Part shown: in pieces, positions 23,011-34,245 of the stretch
Position numbering within the stretch: the stretch's first letter is position 1
Layout: every line of letters begins with the position of its first letter
NCBI GenBank assembly: GCA_025201705.1
Contig: MU616564.1
Coordinates: 7,185 to 71,184 of the forward strand
DNA length: 64,000 nucleotides
From: Dissophora ornata
Lineage: Eukaryota > Mortierellomycota > Mortierellomycetes > Mortierellales > Mortierellaceae
Direction of reading: 5' to 3'
Position numbers and translations under genes: made by a program
The notes under the pieces: model-generated
Database searches by the model: none
Seen by the model: the letters and a program-made list of their open reading frames with translations, nothing else
What the model was told of the DNA's origin: nothing

Positions 23011-26000
23011 ATGAGTCTTTGGACCAAGCTTATAGGTGCGCTGACAGTGTTCCTGGTGGTATCCAATGCCGTCGTCTCGGCAGGCGTCGATGTCATGAAC
23101 CTCCCGCCCAGTCATATCGACCTTTGGTAAATTACACGCGTCCACGTCGTTCTGTCATCTTCATCCAACGGATTTATCATTTTCAATTGCGCCGACACAG
23201 AGGAGCTGGAATATTGCGCACGCGACATCTCTACCTTCTCATATCCCCGTCCACTCCCTTCTTTTGCTTTCCGATTCCTGGGGGGAAATCGTAATAGTCC
23301 GAATGCATACCTGCTCGAATTCAGCAGTGAACCCGGTGGATTCTTGGCTGCTCAGGAAGCAAGGGCCATCAAGGCCAAGATCCGTGGGATGAAGAGCGTC
23401 CGGATCCGACAAGAGTTCGGAGTGTTGTTGAATGCGATATCTGTCCAAGTCGAGGATCAGGACGAACTGAGGGAGATAATGACACTACACGAGGTTGTGA
23501 GGGTGTCACCCTTAGTAAGACTCTATTTTTTTCCAATTCACGGATCTTGATTTGAGTTGGTAGGTTACTTATGGTACCTCTTCGTTTTCCTATAGACAGT
23601 CGTGTCGCCGCCGGATCGGGTCCAACCGACACAAAATGCCCTGGTCACGAGCGCGTAAGTGGATCAATGAATGGTAAACGAAAAGGTCTATTAAACCGAT
23701 GTTAACATTCGTTGTTGCCCCTCACGCACATCTCAGGCTCAACATGACAGGCGTGACGAGAGTGCACTCGGAGCTGAAGTTGAAGGGCAAAGGCATCAAA
23801 GTCGGAGTCATTGGTAAAAAGAAGTGCGAGATGCTGACTGGAGAACATGCGCATTTTTGCATGTTGTACACACCACTAATATCCCACTTGCCCATACTCT
23901 CTCTTTATGTCTTACTCACTGTTTATATCGTCCTTTGAAGATACCGGTATCGATTTCACTGTAAGCACATAGGATCTCCCTGAATTTACTAGACCTTATG
24001 TTACCGCATCTCTAGTTTACGAGTATAACTTTTCTAACAGTACCACCTTGGCCTTAATACGGATTAGCATCCAGCACTGGGAGGTTGCTTCGGTGCGAAT
24101 TGTAGAGTAGCGTATGGTTACGACTTTGTTGGAGATGACTACAATGGCAAGAACACACCCAAACCTTCGGAGATTCCGATGGACTGTGCCGGGCATGGTT
24201 CCCATGTCGCGGGTATCATCGGTGCTTCAAGTGATATTATTGTGGGCGTTGCCCCAGAAGGTATGTGTTTCGATATGCCACAGAGCGCGTTTTTTCAAAA
24301 AAAAAAATATATATATATATATATATGCGAAGCATGCCACTTCCAGCACTAACTACCACACTCAAACTGCCCTCGTAGTGACTTTAGGGGCATATAGAGT
24401 TCTGGGTTGCGAGGGCAGTACAAATGACGACTTGATCCTCGCGGCGCTCGAACGCGCCGTTTCCGAAAAGATGGATGTCATCAATCTCTCCATCGGAGAG
24501 TCCAATGGCTGGCCCTACAATCCCTTGTCTCGGGCAGTCAGCAAAGCCAAGGCGATGGGAGTAATTATCACTGTTTCTCAAGGCAATGATGATAAGCTGG
24601 GGCTGTTCAGCGCCAATTACGTGGGGGAAGGTCCTTCCGTGATGGCGGTGGCCTCTATAATCAATACGAGACTTTTGTTGCCGTACTTTACCACGTCCTT
24701 GGAGCCTGACTATCGATACCGTATGTCCTCCCCCCTTTTTTTATTTATTTTTATTTTTGGCTATTCATCATGGTTGTTGCTGAAAACTCGCTTGAGTAAC
24801 TTGTAGTGCTCATTAGGTCGAACATTCCAGGACTCAATTCAACGTTGCCTCTGGTGGCGGCTCTGAACGGTACCCAGTTTGGACTAGGATGCGAGTCTTT
24901 CCAAGTCGACCTGACAGGAAAAGTCGTTGTTGTCATGCGTGGCTCCTGCAACTTTTCAGTCAAGGTGAATTTTTTTAAAAAATTTACTTGCACAGTCTGC
25001 ACAGTCTGCACAGTCTCGACAAGATTACTAACACGCTTGTAACAAACGAACAATGCAACGGTGCAAAAATAGGCTCAGCACGCACTTGACAAAGGTGCAG
25101 TCGGAATCCTGTTCGCCAACAACGTCCCTGACGTGTTTTCAGCCTCTATAGGGCCTCTGATATTCCCTTACGCGGGGATTTCTCAGGCTGACGGCCAAAG
25201 ACTGTTCGATTCTCTGAAAGCCAACACCAAAACACAGGACGGAAGAATGAGCACAGAAGTCATGTCCTTCTTCAACGTCACTCCCATACCGTTCGTTAAC
25301 GAGGCCGGGGGATCAACGTCGCAGTTCAGTTCTTACGGACTCGATAATGAACTCCATATCAAGCCTGATATCGGCGCCCCTGGAGAGAATATTTATTCGA
25401 CATGGCCCGTTAGGAATGGAAGTTACGCCACACTGTCAGGGACTTCAATGGCTAGTCCTCATGTAGCAGGAGCTTTAGCCCTCGCTTTACAGCACTTCCG
25501 AGGCATTACTGGGCGCTCGACCCCCCCGACATGGCCCCAGGTTCAGCGGATCTACGAGACGTTTAAGAACACAGCCGAACCTTCACATGTATTCAAGAAT
25601 CACACCCCTTTCGACTTGTTCGCAGATACCGCTGAGCTCACGCAAGGGGGTAAAGAGTCGGGCCCAGTAAAACCTGCAGCGATGAGTGGCTCTGAAGCGA
25701 TTACTTCTGTTGCGAAGCAGGGATCCGGAATGATTAATATTTATCGTGCGCTGACAAGTCTTGGATATGGCCTCAGATCCACAAAAGCTGAAGGAGCCTT
25801 GGGAGCTGGGGAAGGCAATGATGGAGCTTTTCCTCCAATTCGCTCAACATTTGTCTCCCCAGCATCCCTGGAGTTGAACGATACCGAGTTTGCGTCCGGT
25901 CAGCATCAGATGTTGACAATCCACAACTATGGCTCAGAGACCGTTCAGTACGAGCTATCTCATTTGCCTGCAGAGTCCTTGCACGAACTCTCGATCGAAA

Positions 26001-27199
26001 CCAAACAAGTGAAGCTCAAAAGCAGCAACAATTATACTGCACCGTCCCCTGATGAGAAAAAGTATAATGTTCAATTCGTGGATGCCGAGGCCAAAGTCGT
26101 CTTCTCGTCGAGTTTTCTAACGGTTCCGGCGGGAGGACAGCGTCGTGTGTCCCTTAGGATATTGCCGCCACAAGGTATACCTGCCGATCAGCACTGGATC
26201 TACTCTGGATACATCGCCGTCCGCGCAGTGTCTGCTTCAATGTCAACTGCACAGGAGAGGGTCTCCACCTCGGAACTGATCCACGTGCCCTATGCAGGTG
26301 TCAGAGGGGCAATGAAGACCCTACCCATCTTCCTGCGGCCGACAGCTACAGAACTCCAGGCCAATAACCGAACATCGCTGTGTCAGGTCCTCGGGAGTGG
26401 AATTGCAAATGCGACCGATTTTGTCTACTCATTCGAGGGCGAGAATCTTCCGATCCTTTCCTTTTGTGTTATGAATCCAACGCGCTTCTTACTCTTGGAT
26501 CTCATCAGTGCAGGAAAGAGAGACGACCTAGACATTAACCGATCTCTGGCGGGCAAAAGCGAAGAGGCGCAGAGCCTAGAGGCAGATTATGAAGTTTATG
26601 GAAGGATAGCCTCCAACGACTTTGTTCCTCGGTCTGAGATTACATCGATTGTGTCTGCGATCCAATGGGATGGTACTTTGGACTTGAAGGAAGGGCACGA
26701 TAGTAATAACACGTATCCGGTCAAAGACCGCGAAATGGTCCATCATGAGCCAGGCAGGGATCTCATTTACGGGATGCGTGCCAAGACTGCCAACGACAGA
26801 CAAAATGAAGTCTCGGACACGGGAAACCGTTTAACGCAGCTAATTCAACGTGACGACACGGAGGCTGGCAGCTTAACAAATGAGAGCAGAAATGATGGAA
26901 GGGGTAAACATAGAAGCAGAAAAGATCTCAAAGGCAAGAGTGCTGAGGATCGCTCTACGGTGCCAGAGGGCAAGAATTCACGGAACCTGCATCTGCTTAA
27001 ACTTGCACATGGCCAAAATCGCACCAACATCCCGGTTCCAGATGGGCGGTATCGATTGCGCCTGCGGGCACTGCGAATCTTGGGTGACATTGATAATTCA
27101 GACGATTATGACGTGTGGATAACGCGGAATTTCGCGATCCAGCGTACGGGGGCGAAAGTTCCAGCTTTTGTGATGGTGGACCCAGCTACTCCCAAGTGA
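23011..27199 (+). CDS. secreted subtilisin-like serine protease (S8) with PA insert and C-terminal beta domain
   Basis: Nine exons: 23011-23126, 23298-23514, 23596-23654, 23737-23813, 23941-23960, 24068-24260, 24379-24720, 24807-24964, 25073-27199; 1102 aa. An in-frame ATG at 22993 is an alternative start. Residues 1-24 are a signal peptide ([18 protein letters not shown]). A prodomain follows ([18 protein letters not shown]). The catalytic triad is Asp157 (VGVIDTGIDF), His206 ([11 protein letters not shown]) and Ser519 ([15 protein letters not shown]). A PA-like insert lies before the Ser ([27 protein letters not shown]), as in Vpr-type subtilases. The long C-terminal part looks like the Fn3-like region of these enzymes and ends with a Lys/Arg-rich segment. 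It probably degrades extracellular protein. The catalytic Asp codon is split between exons 4 and 5; the exon 1/2 junction is the weakest. AATAAA at 27263. Confidence 0.92.
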
Positions 27200-27496
27200 T
27201 TCCATGAGCCATGTTTACTATTTTATTTTATTAATACACAACGTCTAATCATCCGCGCGAATAATAAATCTGACTACGTGCGTTTTTAGACACCACTCAA
27301 GTAATGGAGGAGTGAGAGGCATCGATACGCCAATCGTGTACTCTACTTCTAAATTTCTAATTCACTCGAATCAAAATTCGAAAACGCGTGACGCAACACA
27401 TTTTTATTTTTAATTATCGAATGTTTACATTCAATGATTCTTTCTTGCCCATCACCACCATCCTCGCGACTTCTCGTTCACATTTCGAATTCGAAG
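27200..27496. other. short intergenic region
   Basis: About 300 bases. Contains the poly(A) signal of the protease gene (27263-27268) and the 5' leader of the next gene, with an in-frame upstream ATG at 27434. Nothing else seen. Confidence 0.5.
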
Positions 27497-29788
27497 ATGA
27501 CATTGACAAGGAGCAGACGTGCCACTGCAACCACCGACCCGGCGCCACCAATACCCTCAACCACAGCCGAGCAGTCAAAAGAAACACGGCGAAGTAGAAC
27601 GCGTGTCACCAACACCATCACGGAAAAGAACAAGTGTGATGAACTAAGAGAGGACGTTGATAAGTCCATCAGCATTTCGCCTCGAACTACTAGAATCACA
27701 TCCTCCTCAACATCCGCCTTTGCATCCGGGAACGATGCACCGTTGACAGCGCGAGGTACTCGCAGCACTCGGCGCACCTTAGTGACGAATAGTGGTGGAG
27801 CAGCAGGCGTCCCAGAGACAAGCGCGCGAGATTCGGCTGAGGAAGATGAGGTAGAGACACCCCGTCGGGCACGCGCCGAGTCTGTGATTTCTCTCGGTCA
27901 TTATCGGAAACAAACTCCCTTAATCCCTTGGAAGGCGCTGAGCAGCGACGATATTGAAGGAAGCAAGACCTCAAAGGCCTTATCGGGCTATCGCATTAAC
28001 TTGGAAACAAGAGCAGGGATCTCGTACGCAGAGCGACTCTTAAAAGCGCTAGAACCAATCGAGGATGACGAAGACTACAGCCTTGTCCAATTCTCTAGTC
28101 TCTCAATCACTTCATCTCCACCGCCTACATTGCTCGACATGGGAGAGGAGTATGATGACCTGGAAGCAACAGCGGCAGGTCCTTGGCTGATGGTCTTTGA
28201 CTCTGGACGCTCGAGTTCCCCCTCTTTCCCGTCCTCGCCGTCCCGTCCTCACCGCCAGCTTTCTTACACGACATTCGATGATTTGGAAACTGCCCAGGAT
28301 AGCGACCTCGACCACCGTCGCCATTCTTTCCTTCCAAACACTTCCAGCATGTCAGATTCACTTGACCAGACTGACACATTTTTTGCAGGCGTGTTGGACG
28401 AGGATGTGGGTCAGGACAAGCAAGAAGACGATGATCCCTTTGGATTCACAAGAGTTGAGCGACAGCTTTTGAGGACCAGGAGTCTGCGGCCAAAACTCAT
28501 GGCGATCAATGAGACGAATAATCGCACTGTTGCAGCCGTCGCAACTCAACGCAACAGCAGCAACGGCAGCGACCCCACTCTGGACTCTGAAAATTCCACC
28601 AATTCCAAAGAGAGGCTTGATCAGAGTGTTCTGGAGAAAGCTGCAGTCAGGAGAAGAGGCGACAGCAGGAACAAGGGCAAAGCTGTTGATCGAGGTGACA
28701 AGGGTGCTACAAATGGCTCTGAAGTCAACGGTAGGAGCCGAGGGGATACCAGCCCCTCTCAGATGGATGAGGACATACAAAGAGCCATCCAACTAAGCAT
28801 ACGCGATGTGGATTTGGAAAGCGGTGAAGGGAGCTCGTCGTTTGCCTCTTCAAGACCAGCAACGACCTTGTTATCATCAAGGTCCGACTTACTGCAAGGC
28901 GAAATTACTAGCGACGAAACAACGCCTTCGAAGAGCATCTTATCAACGACGGCAACACAGGACGTTGTGGCTACGATATCTGCAACCACGAGATCGAAAA
29001 GACGTATATCGCGATTTTATGGAAAGGCATCTGCGGTTTCTGTCGATACTCAAGATACCCCATCCGCGAGCGATGTCACTTCGGTAACAGAGACGGATAA
29101 CCTAATTCCAGTTCAGGTCCTTGACAGTGATGAAGGTCTGGAATTGGACAACCTCAATCAGATGCCGACGACACCACAGAAGAAACCAAGCTCCCCCGGC
29201 TTTGACCTTTCGTTCAATTCGGACGACTACCCAATTACCTTTGAGACAACTCCCAAGAAGAAGCCTGAGGCTGGGATGCCTCTATCATTGGAATCAACAT
29301 CATCGCAAACAACCAAAGGACGACGATCGCAAAAGAAACAGTATATACTGACGGAGCAATTGCAGGCAATGCTACCGCGCCGTCGCCGCAACCACAGAAA
29401 CATGAACGTCGAGCAAGTTGTGAGCATTAACAGCGGAGGCGAGGACAATGCCTCGTTTTCAAAAGACAGCAGCGAGGCCGAGGAAGAAGAGTTTCTGGTG
29501 CGACGCCGTGGAGGTCGTGTAGTCTCTAGGCCTGCGACAACGAAATTGCCAACAACAACAGGAAGTAAGAAACGAAGCGCACCTGCAGAGACACCAGCGC
29601 CAGCACCGGCCCGAAAACGCAACCAGCCGTCCAGACCCGTTTCAAGTTTGTCAAAGCGCAAGGAGAGGCAAAGTGAGAAGATGGAGGATCGAAGCGAATG
29701 GACTGCATCACAATTGGCGGCTCAGGAGGAACGGATCAAATACTTTCAGCAGGTGGACGATTTTGAGCTGGAGGTCGAAGGCGTGTAG
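27497..29788 (+). CDS. disordered nuclear-type protein with FGF motif, UIM and sororin-like C-terminus
   Basis: 763 aa from the ATG at 27497; an in-frame ATG at 27434 would add 21 aa. Single exon, mostly disordered, rich in Ser, Thr, Arg and acidic residues. Three features stand out: an FGF motif in acidic context at residues 315-317 (DDDPFGFTRVE); a ubiquitin-interacting-motif-like helix at about 423-440 (MDEDIQRAIQLSIRD); and a basic motif LTEQLQAMLPRRRR near 615-632. The last 30 residues (EW...YFQQVDDFELEVE) match the pattern F-x3-[DE]-x-F-[DE]-L-x-V-E of the end of animal sororin, a cohesin protector whose FGF motif binds Pds5. Sororin homology is my inference; without it this is an unknown protein. 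Confidence 0.6.
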   Translation: MTLTRSRRATATTDPAPPIPSTTAEQSKETRRSRTRVTNTITEKNKCDELREDVDKSISISPRTTRITSSSTSAFASGNDAPLTARGTRSTRRTLVTNSGGAAGVPETSARDSAEEDEVETPRRARAESVISLGHYRKQTPLIPWKALSSDDIEGSKTSKALSGYRINLETRAGISYAERLLKALEPIEDDEDYSLVQFSSLSITSSPPPTLLDMGEEYDDLEATAAGPWLMVFDSGRSSSPSFPSSPSRPHRQLSYTTFDDLETAQDSDLDHRRHSFLPNTSSMSDSLDQTDTFFAGVLDEDVGQDKQEDDDPFGFTRVERQLLRTRSLRPKLMAINETNNRTVAAVATQRNSSNGSDPTLDSENSTNSKERLDQSVLEKAAVRRRGDSRNKGKAVDRGDKGATNGSEVNGRSRGDTSPSQMDEDIQRAIQLSIRDVDLESGEGSSSFASSRPATTLLSSRSDLLQGEITSDETTPSKSILSTTATQDVVATISATTRSKRRISRFYGKASAVSVDTQDTPSASDVTSVTETDNLIPVQVLDSDEGLELDNLNQMPTTPQKKPSSPGFDLSFNSDDYPITFETTPKKKPEAGMPLSLESTSSQTTKGRRSQKKQYILTEQLQAMLPRRRRNHRNMNVEQVVSINSGGEDNASFSKDSSEAEEEEFLVRRRGGRVVSRPATTKLPTTTGSKKRSAPAETPAPAPARKRNQPSRPVSSLSKRKERQSEKMEDRSEWTASQLAAQEERIKYFQQVDDFELEVEGV

Positions 29789-30010
29789 ATATTTTTACGT
29801 AGTGTAATCTACATCAGAAAGTAAAAATCCACGGCAACACAAAACACTTTTCTAGCCTATTGGACCTCACTTCAAAAGTAATGCTTCACCGCTGCGTCGA
29901 GCTCAATCGCGATCGTCTTTACTTGCGCATGCAATAGTACCACAGTAGATAGTCTATGTATTGCAAACGAGATTTGGTTTCTCTACCATTCTTCGTCTTT
30001 CTTTCTTTTA

Positions 30011-31709
30011 CTACCAGGACGCAAGTTTGGCCTTGTTAAACATGTCCGCCCAAGCGTTCGTTGTCTCGCAATCTGATTTGTTATAGGTATCCATGGCCTC
30101 GGGCATCCACTGCTCCAGTTTATGAATGCGGTCCTTGCTTGCAGGGTGGGTGTTCAAGAAGGCAAGCGAGAGTCCCTTTTCCTGCGAGGCCATACGGGCC
30201 CACATCTGGATACTCTCCCGCGGATCGAAACATGCCTGAGCAACGAGGAGGAGTCCGATCTGATCAGCCTCTGTCTCACACTTTCGACTGAATGGGAGCT
30301 ATAATAAATACATTTAAAATAGCGGTACAAGAATATTAAACGATGATCTCGAGCAGACGAGGCAATGAAATAGCGGTGATATATATTATATACCATCATG
30401 CCAAGTTCCATCATGATACGCTGCATGGACCAGGAGGGATCAAAGACGACCGCGACAATGACACCGATAAACATTGCGATTTTGGCGAAACTCAGTTTCT
30501 CGGCGGAATGACGCGCTAATTGATGCGCAATCTCATGTCCCAAGACCGTTGCTAGTCCATCTTCATTCCCTGCTATTGGTAGAATTCTATTGAACACCAA
30601 AAAAAGGAGGGGAAGCGTAAACAGGGGGGTAAGAAATCTTTGCTGGACTCAAATGACGGCAATCCCGCAGTATATGTACCCTGTGAAGACAAAGACCTTG
30701 CCTCCAGGCAACACGAATGCGTTTTTTTCATCGCTCTGGATAACATGAAACTCCCAATCAAGGTCTAAGCGACAGGGGGGCGGCAACATGATGGTACATT
30801 AGTAAAAATATTTCTTCACATAAGATCGTCGCAGAACGTGAGTCCTGTTCTTCGCCCGGTTTTGTCTACTTACTCTCCATCCCAGCAGCTTTGATAATTC
30901 TCCAGGCGATCCGTTCCACGTACTTGGTGTATGGGTGATTCGATGGCAGCATCTTGTGTCCAAACTTTTATGCAAAAAAAAATAAAAATAAAAAGAACTG
31001 TTACCAAACAGACCATTACCCTTCCCGTAATCTCGACATTTACAAAGAAACCCCTTGGACAGAATTGTACCTCAGACATGACTTGCTTATAGGCTTCTTT
31101 CGCCATCATCTCCTCCTGTTGAGGCGTCACATCCATGAACCGACGCCGACCTGTCATCGGCACACTATTTCAAGACCGCGATCCAGTAAAGAAGATGTGG
31201 AAACATTCATCAGCAAGCGCGGCAGTTCGGTTCTTTGTGATTTCCACAGAATAAAGACATGGCCAGAGCAACTCTGAAACTTACGTCTCCAAATGTGTCA
31301 CGTAATAACCCCCAGCTCCGACCGCAACCACCCCTCCAACAATCTGGAACCGTCTGTCAAATAAAATCGGCACTCCTCGTCCGCCGCCACGACCGCCGGG
31401 ACCAGGATTCTGCCCAAACCGCTTGTACTGTGGTCGAAGGATGATCTTGTTCAACATGTTCGTGTCGGAAGAGGAGGGGGGTCGTGGTTGTGGGATCATG
31501 TCACCCCAAGACGACGGCGGTCCGTTGCGGAAACTTGGTGGCGAGGAATGAATTCCGCGAGTGAGGAATGAGACAGGCGACACCTGTGAAGCCGTGGCTG
31601 CAGACAGCGGTGATGACCTTGCAGTTGAAAGCAAAGTGGCACGGTATGGCTGGATTCCATGACGGGTGATCCGCGCTAGGACTGAGCTTGCATTTGCCGC
31701 TCTGCACAT
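30011..31709 (-). CDS. OMA1: mitochondrial inner-membrane metallopeptidase OMA1 (M48 family)
   Basis: Stress-activated zinc peptidase of the inner mitochondrial membrane, known for cleaving OPA1/Mgm1-type and misfolded membrane proteins. Six exons: 31709-31285, 31164-31071, 30964-30874, 30764-30680, 30586-30394, 30298-30011; 391 aa. The start is the ATG at 31709; the frame extends a little upstream only through a TTG. The Arg/Ser-rich N-terminus is a presequence, followed by a short TM segment (IVGGVVAVGAGGYYVT). Then LPSNHPYTKYVERIAWRII, VLPGGKVFVFTGILP, the zinc site HEIAH at residues 249-253, a hydrophobic stretch, and the third ligand Glu in CETEADQIGL. The protein ends with the region around WADMFNKAK. 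All junctions fit OMA1 conservation. Confidence 0.93.
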
Positions 31710-31932
31710 TGTTGAATGAGGAAGCAAAGAGATGTTTGGCTTTCTTGAAAAGGAAAGATCTGATCCTAAGCGCGACGCGTGTCACGGACATCGGGAAGAG
31801 AGGAGCATTTCGAAAATTTTATTTACTGCACCTTGTCTTTGACGCAAGATAATTGATATGAACTGCAGATCGAGGATAACAGGGTAAAGAAGAGAATAGA
31901 ATGTACTAACTACTTTTCTTTTAGACCCCGCC

Positions 31933-34245
31933 TCACCAACGACCCAAGTGCCGCTGCAGGTCCTTCCATCGACGCTTGACATCCTTCTTCACCTCGTTCG
32001 CCTCACGCACAAGTTTTTCGCCCGTCGGAGTAGTCTTGAAGTGACTCAACTTGCGCTTCATGTTGCGGTTGATATTGCGCGCAAAGTCGGAATCAAGAGC
32101 TTCTTCAAACTTGGCCTCGGCCTTGTACGCAAGTCGGTCCGCTTGGCGCTTGATTTCATCAACGTCCACTTTGTCTGCCACCCAAGAATCAACACTATCT
32201 TCCACATCCGCTAGAAACTGCTCGGCCCAATGAAGGAGCTGATCAGCCTTACGAAGGGCCTTTTTCGCTGATGGCTTGTCAAATTGGTCCTTGAAAATCT
32301 TCTTCCTGAAAGTAGAAAACTGCTGTTTGCCCATAAACGCAGTTTGACCATGAATTTGAGTCGCCAGTTGCTGGAGTTTCGAAGATACCCGAATTTTCAG
32401 TTTCTTGGCGTTTTCTTGCGCGCGCATAATGGCAGCGTTCACGTCGTCCATGGGAGCGTTCACATGCGTCACCACGAGAGTCTTCCACTGCAGCAACGCA
32501 TCAGTCACAATGTGAGCGGAATACTGGGAAAAGTCGTAGGCTACTTGAATCAAATCTCGGAGCTGGGATAGTACTGGCTGCAGAAGATCCCACCACATGG
32601 CCAATGATGACGACAGCGCTGAGTAGCTTTCTGCTACTGTATCCGCTACATGCTGAAGTTGGTCCTTCAAGTACGCTAGGTTGTCATCATACACGTCGTC
32701 CGCATCCCCTTGATCTGTGATGGATTTTGTAGACGAAGGTCGTGACAAACACTCCCGAGGCTTGCTTCCTCCTTCACCACGGCTGGTAAAGATTTCTGGA
32801 GGCGTGTTTGAGACTCTTGTTCCGTTGGCAAACCATATGTGTAGGTAGTATGAGGTGTCCGAACAGAGCCAGGGCGACTGGTTCTTGTGAGAGCGTTTCA
32901 GAAGCGATGAAACATAGACACGGCAATAGCCTCCCCACACACAGCTGACAATGGGCTCAGCAAAGAGATGCATGGGCTGAACCGGCGCGTCCTCCAAGCT
33001 CCACGGCTTGTTGTCATTCAATACTCGGATGTGGAACCCAGGCGGACGGTTAGGGCGCTGTTCTTGCGTGAGGCGGGATGTATATACCTCGAGCAGGACA
33101 ATTGCCAGGCGCGACTGCTCAGAATAGTTAATCTCAGACACGACAACATGGGCTGGTTGAACGGAGTAATGATATTCTGCTGCAAGGTAGCCTGAGAAAA
33201 TTAGCAGCGACAGGAAACCAAAGCAGCCCGCCAGAACTTTGACCACGCTCCACGATGGATTGATTGAGACGAACCCAGGTCTCACACCGGTATGCGCCGA
33301 GAGATTTTGAGAGACATGGTCGAAAAGATCCTTGACAGAGGCAGAAGACTGAGCTTCTGTCCTGCCCTCTTCCTCGTCAGACTTTTCCTTCGTCGCCTCG
33401 GACAGTTCGACACTCTGGGGATTTAAGACTGGCTGAGCTGAGTCGACGCCATCGTGTGCATTCCCCCCGAGTCCCTTATCTTCCTCTGCTAGGGCCTGAG
33501 CTGGTGCCAGCTCTACTGTTCCGGAGAGGGGGAGCAGATCGTCGGTGGAGTCGTTGTTTGCTCGGTCCTTCTCCTGGTCCTTGTTGGAGGCCTGATTCTG
33601 CTCGGTTTGTTCGTTTATGTTGCGCCTTTGCTGTTCGCTATGTATCACTGTCGGTTGTGGCGCTCCTGAGAGCGTCTCCAGACTTGAATCTATTGCGGTC
33701 GGAATGTCATGTGTTGGGGGTATGTGCAACGTGTCTTGACGAGAAATCTTATCGACTGCGACTTGTTGAGCATCGTCGTCGTGAAGCACAGGAGCCATGG
33801 AGGGCTGTGAGAGCACCATGGAGGGAAATACGAGGCTCATAGGGTCCTCTGAGCGACTAGAGAGGGAGCTGTGGGGACGGCTTGGAGGCTCGACTAGCAA
33901 GAAGTCATCTTGCTCTTTGATCTCTCGCCGACGTCGTGGAAGGAAACGCCGATCAAAGTCTTGACTTGAGAAGGAAGACGATGGAAGTCTCTGGTCCTCG
34001 TCGTCCGTGTCGCCATCACTCTCGCCATAGGTCTCTAGGCTCTGGGTAGAGAGTGAGGTAGAATATGAAGGCATGGGGGAAGCTGAGAGCGAGCGGCCAT
34101 GGCCCTCGCTGTCGGATGGGTGCGAGACCAGCTCCGAATCCGAGGAGGGATGCAACTCGTCTGTGTCGAAGCCCCCGTACAGATCCTCCGAGTCTGAGTT
34201 GTCGCTTGATGGGTGTGGCGCTGCGTGTTGCTCAAACAGCTTCAT
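31933..34245 (-). CDS. unrecognised single-pass membrane protein
   Basis: 770 aa, single exon, not recognised. Residues 1 to about 330 are acidic, Ser/Asp/Glu-rich and disordered, with a basic patch (RRFLPRRRREIKEQ). One strong TM segment lies at about 332-355 (VLAGCFGFLSLLIFSGYLAA). After it comes a folded-looking part of about 130 aa (LAIVLLEVYTSRL, FHIRVLNDNKPW, a Cys pair in VSCVWGGYCRVYV, SYYLHIWFANGTRV). The last 270 residues are predicted helical, with repeated Lys/Ala/Glu patterns and a strongly basic end (RRWKDLQRHLGRW). The folded part resembles a beta-sandwich with one candidate N-glycosylation site, suggesting it faces a lumen. Topology and role are not known. It lies 224 bases downstream of the OMA1 start, same strand. 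Confidence 0.85.
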   Translation of the reverse strand: MKLFEQHAAPHPSSDNSDSEDLYGGFDTDELHPSSDSELVSHPSDSEGHGRSLSASPMPSYSTSLSTQSLETYGESDGDTDDEDQRLPSSSFSSQDFDRRFLPRRRREIKEQDDFLLVEPPSRPHSSLSSRSEDPMSLVFPSMVLSQPSMAPVLHDDDAQQVAVDKISRQDTLHIPPTHDIPTAIDSSLETLSGAPQPTVIHSEQQRRNINEQTEQNQASNKDQEKDRANNDSTDDLLPLSGTVELAPAQALAEEDKGLGGNAHDGVDSAQPVLNPQSVELSEATKEKSDEEEGRTEAQSSASVKDLFDHVSQNLSAHTGVRPGFVSINPSWSVVKVLAGCFGFLSLLIFSGYLAAEYHYSVQPAHVVVSEINYSEQSRLAIVLLEVYTSRLTQEQRPNRPPGFHIRVLNDNKPWSLEDAPVQPMHLFAEPIVSCVWGGYCRVYVSSLLKRSHKNQSPWLCSDTSYYLHIWFANGTRVSNTPPEIFTSRGEGGSKPRECLSRPSSTKSITDQGDADDVYDDNLAYLKDQLQHVADTVAESYSALSSSLAMWWDLLQPVLSQLRDLIQVAYDFSQYSAHIVTDALLQWKTLVVTHVNAPMDDVNAAIMRAQENAKKLKIRVSSKLQQLATQIHGQTAFMGKQQFSTFRKKIFKDQFDKPSAKKALRKADQLLHWAEQFLADVEDSVDSWVADKVDVDEIKRQADRLAYKAEAKFEEALDSDFARNINRNMKRKLSHFKTTPTGEKLVREANEVKKDVKRRWKDLQRHLGRW

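Noticed and set aside
31710..31727. Six-codon upstream extension of OMA1
   Set aside because: It begins with TTG; the first ATG is at 31709.
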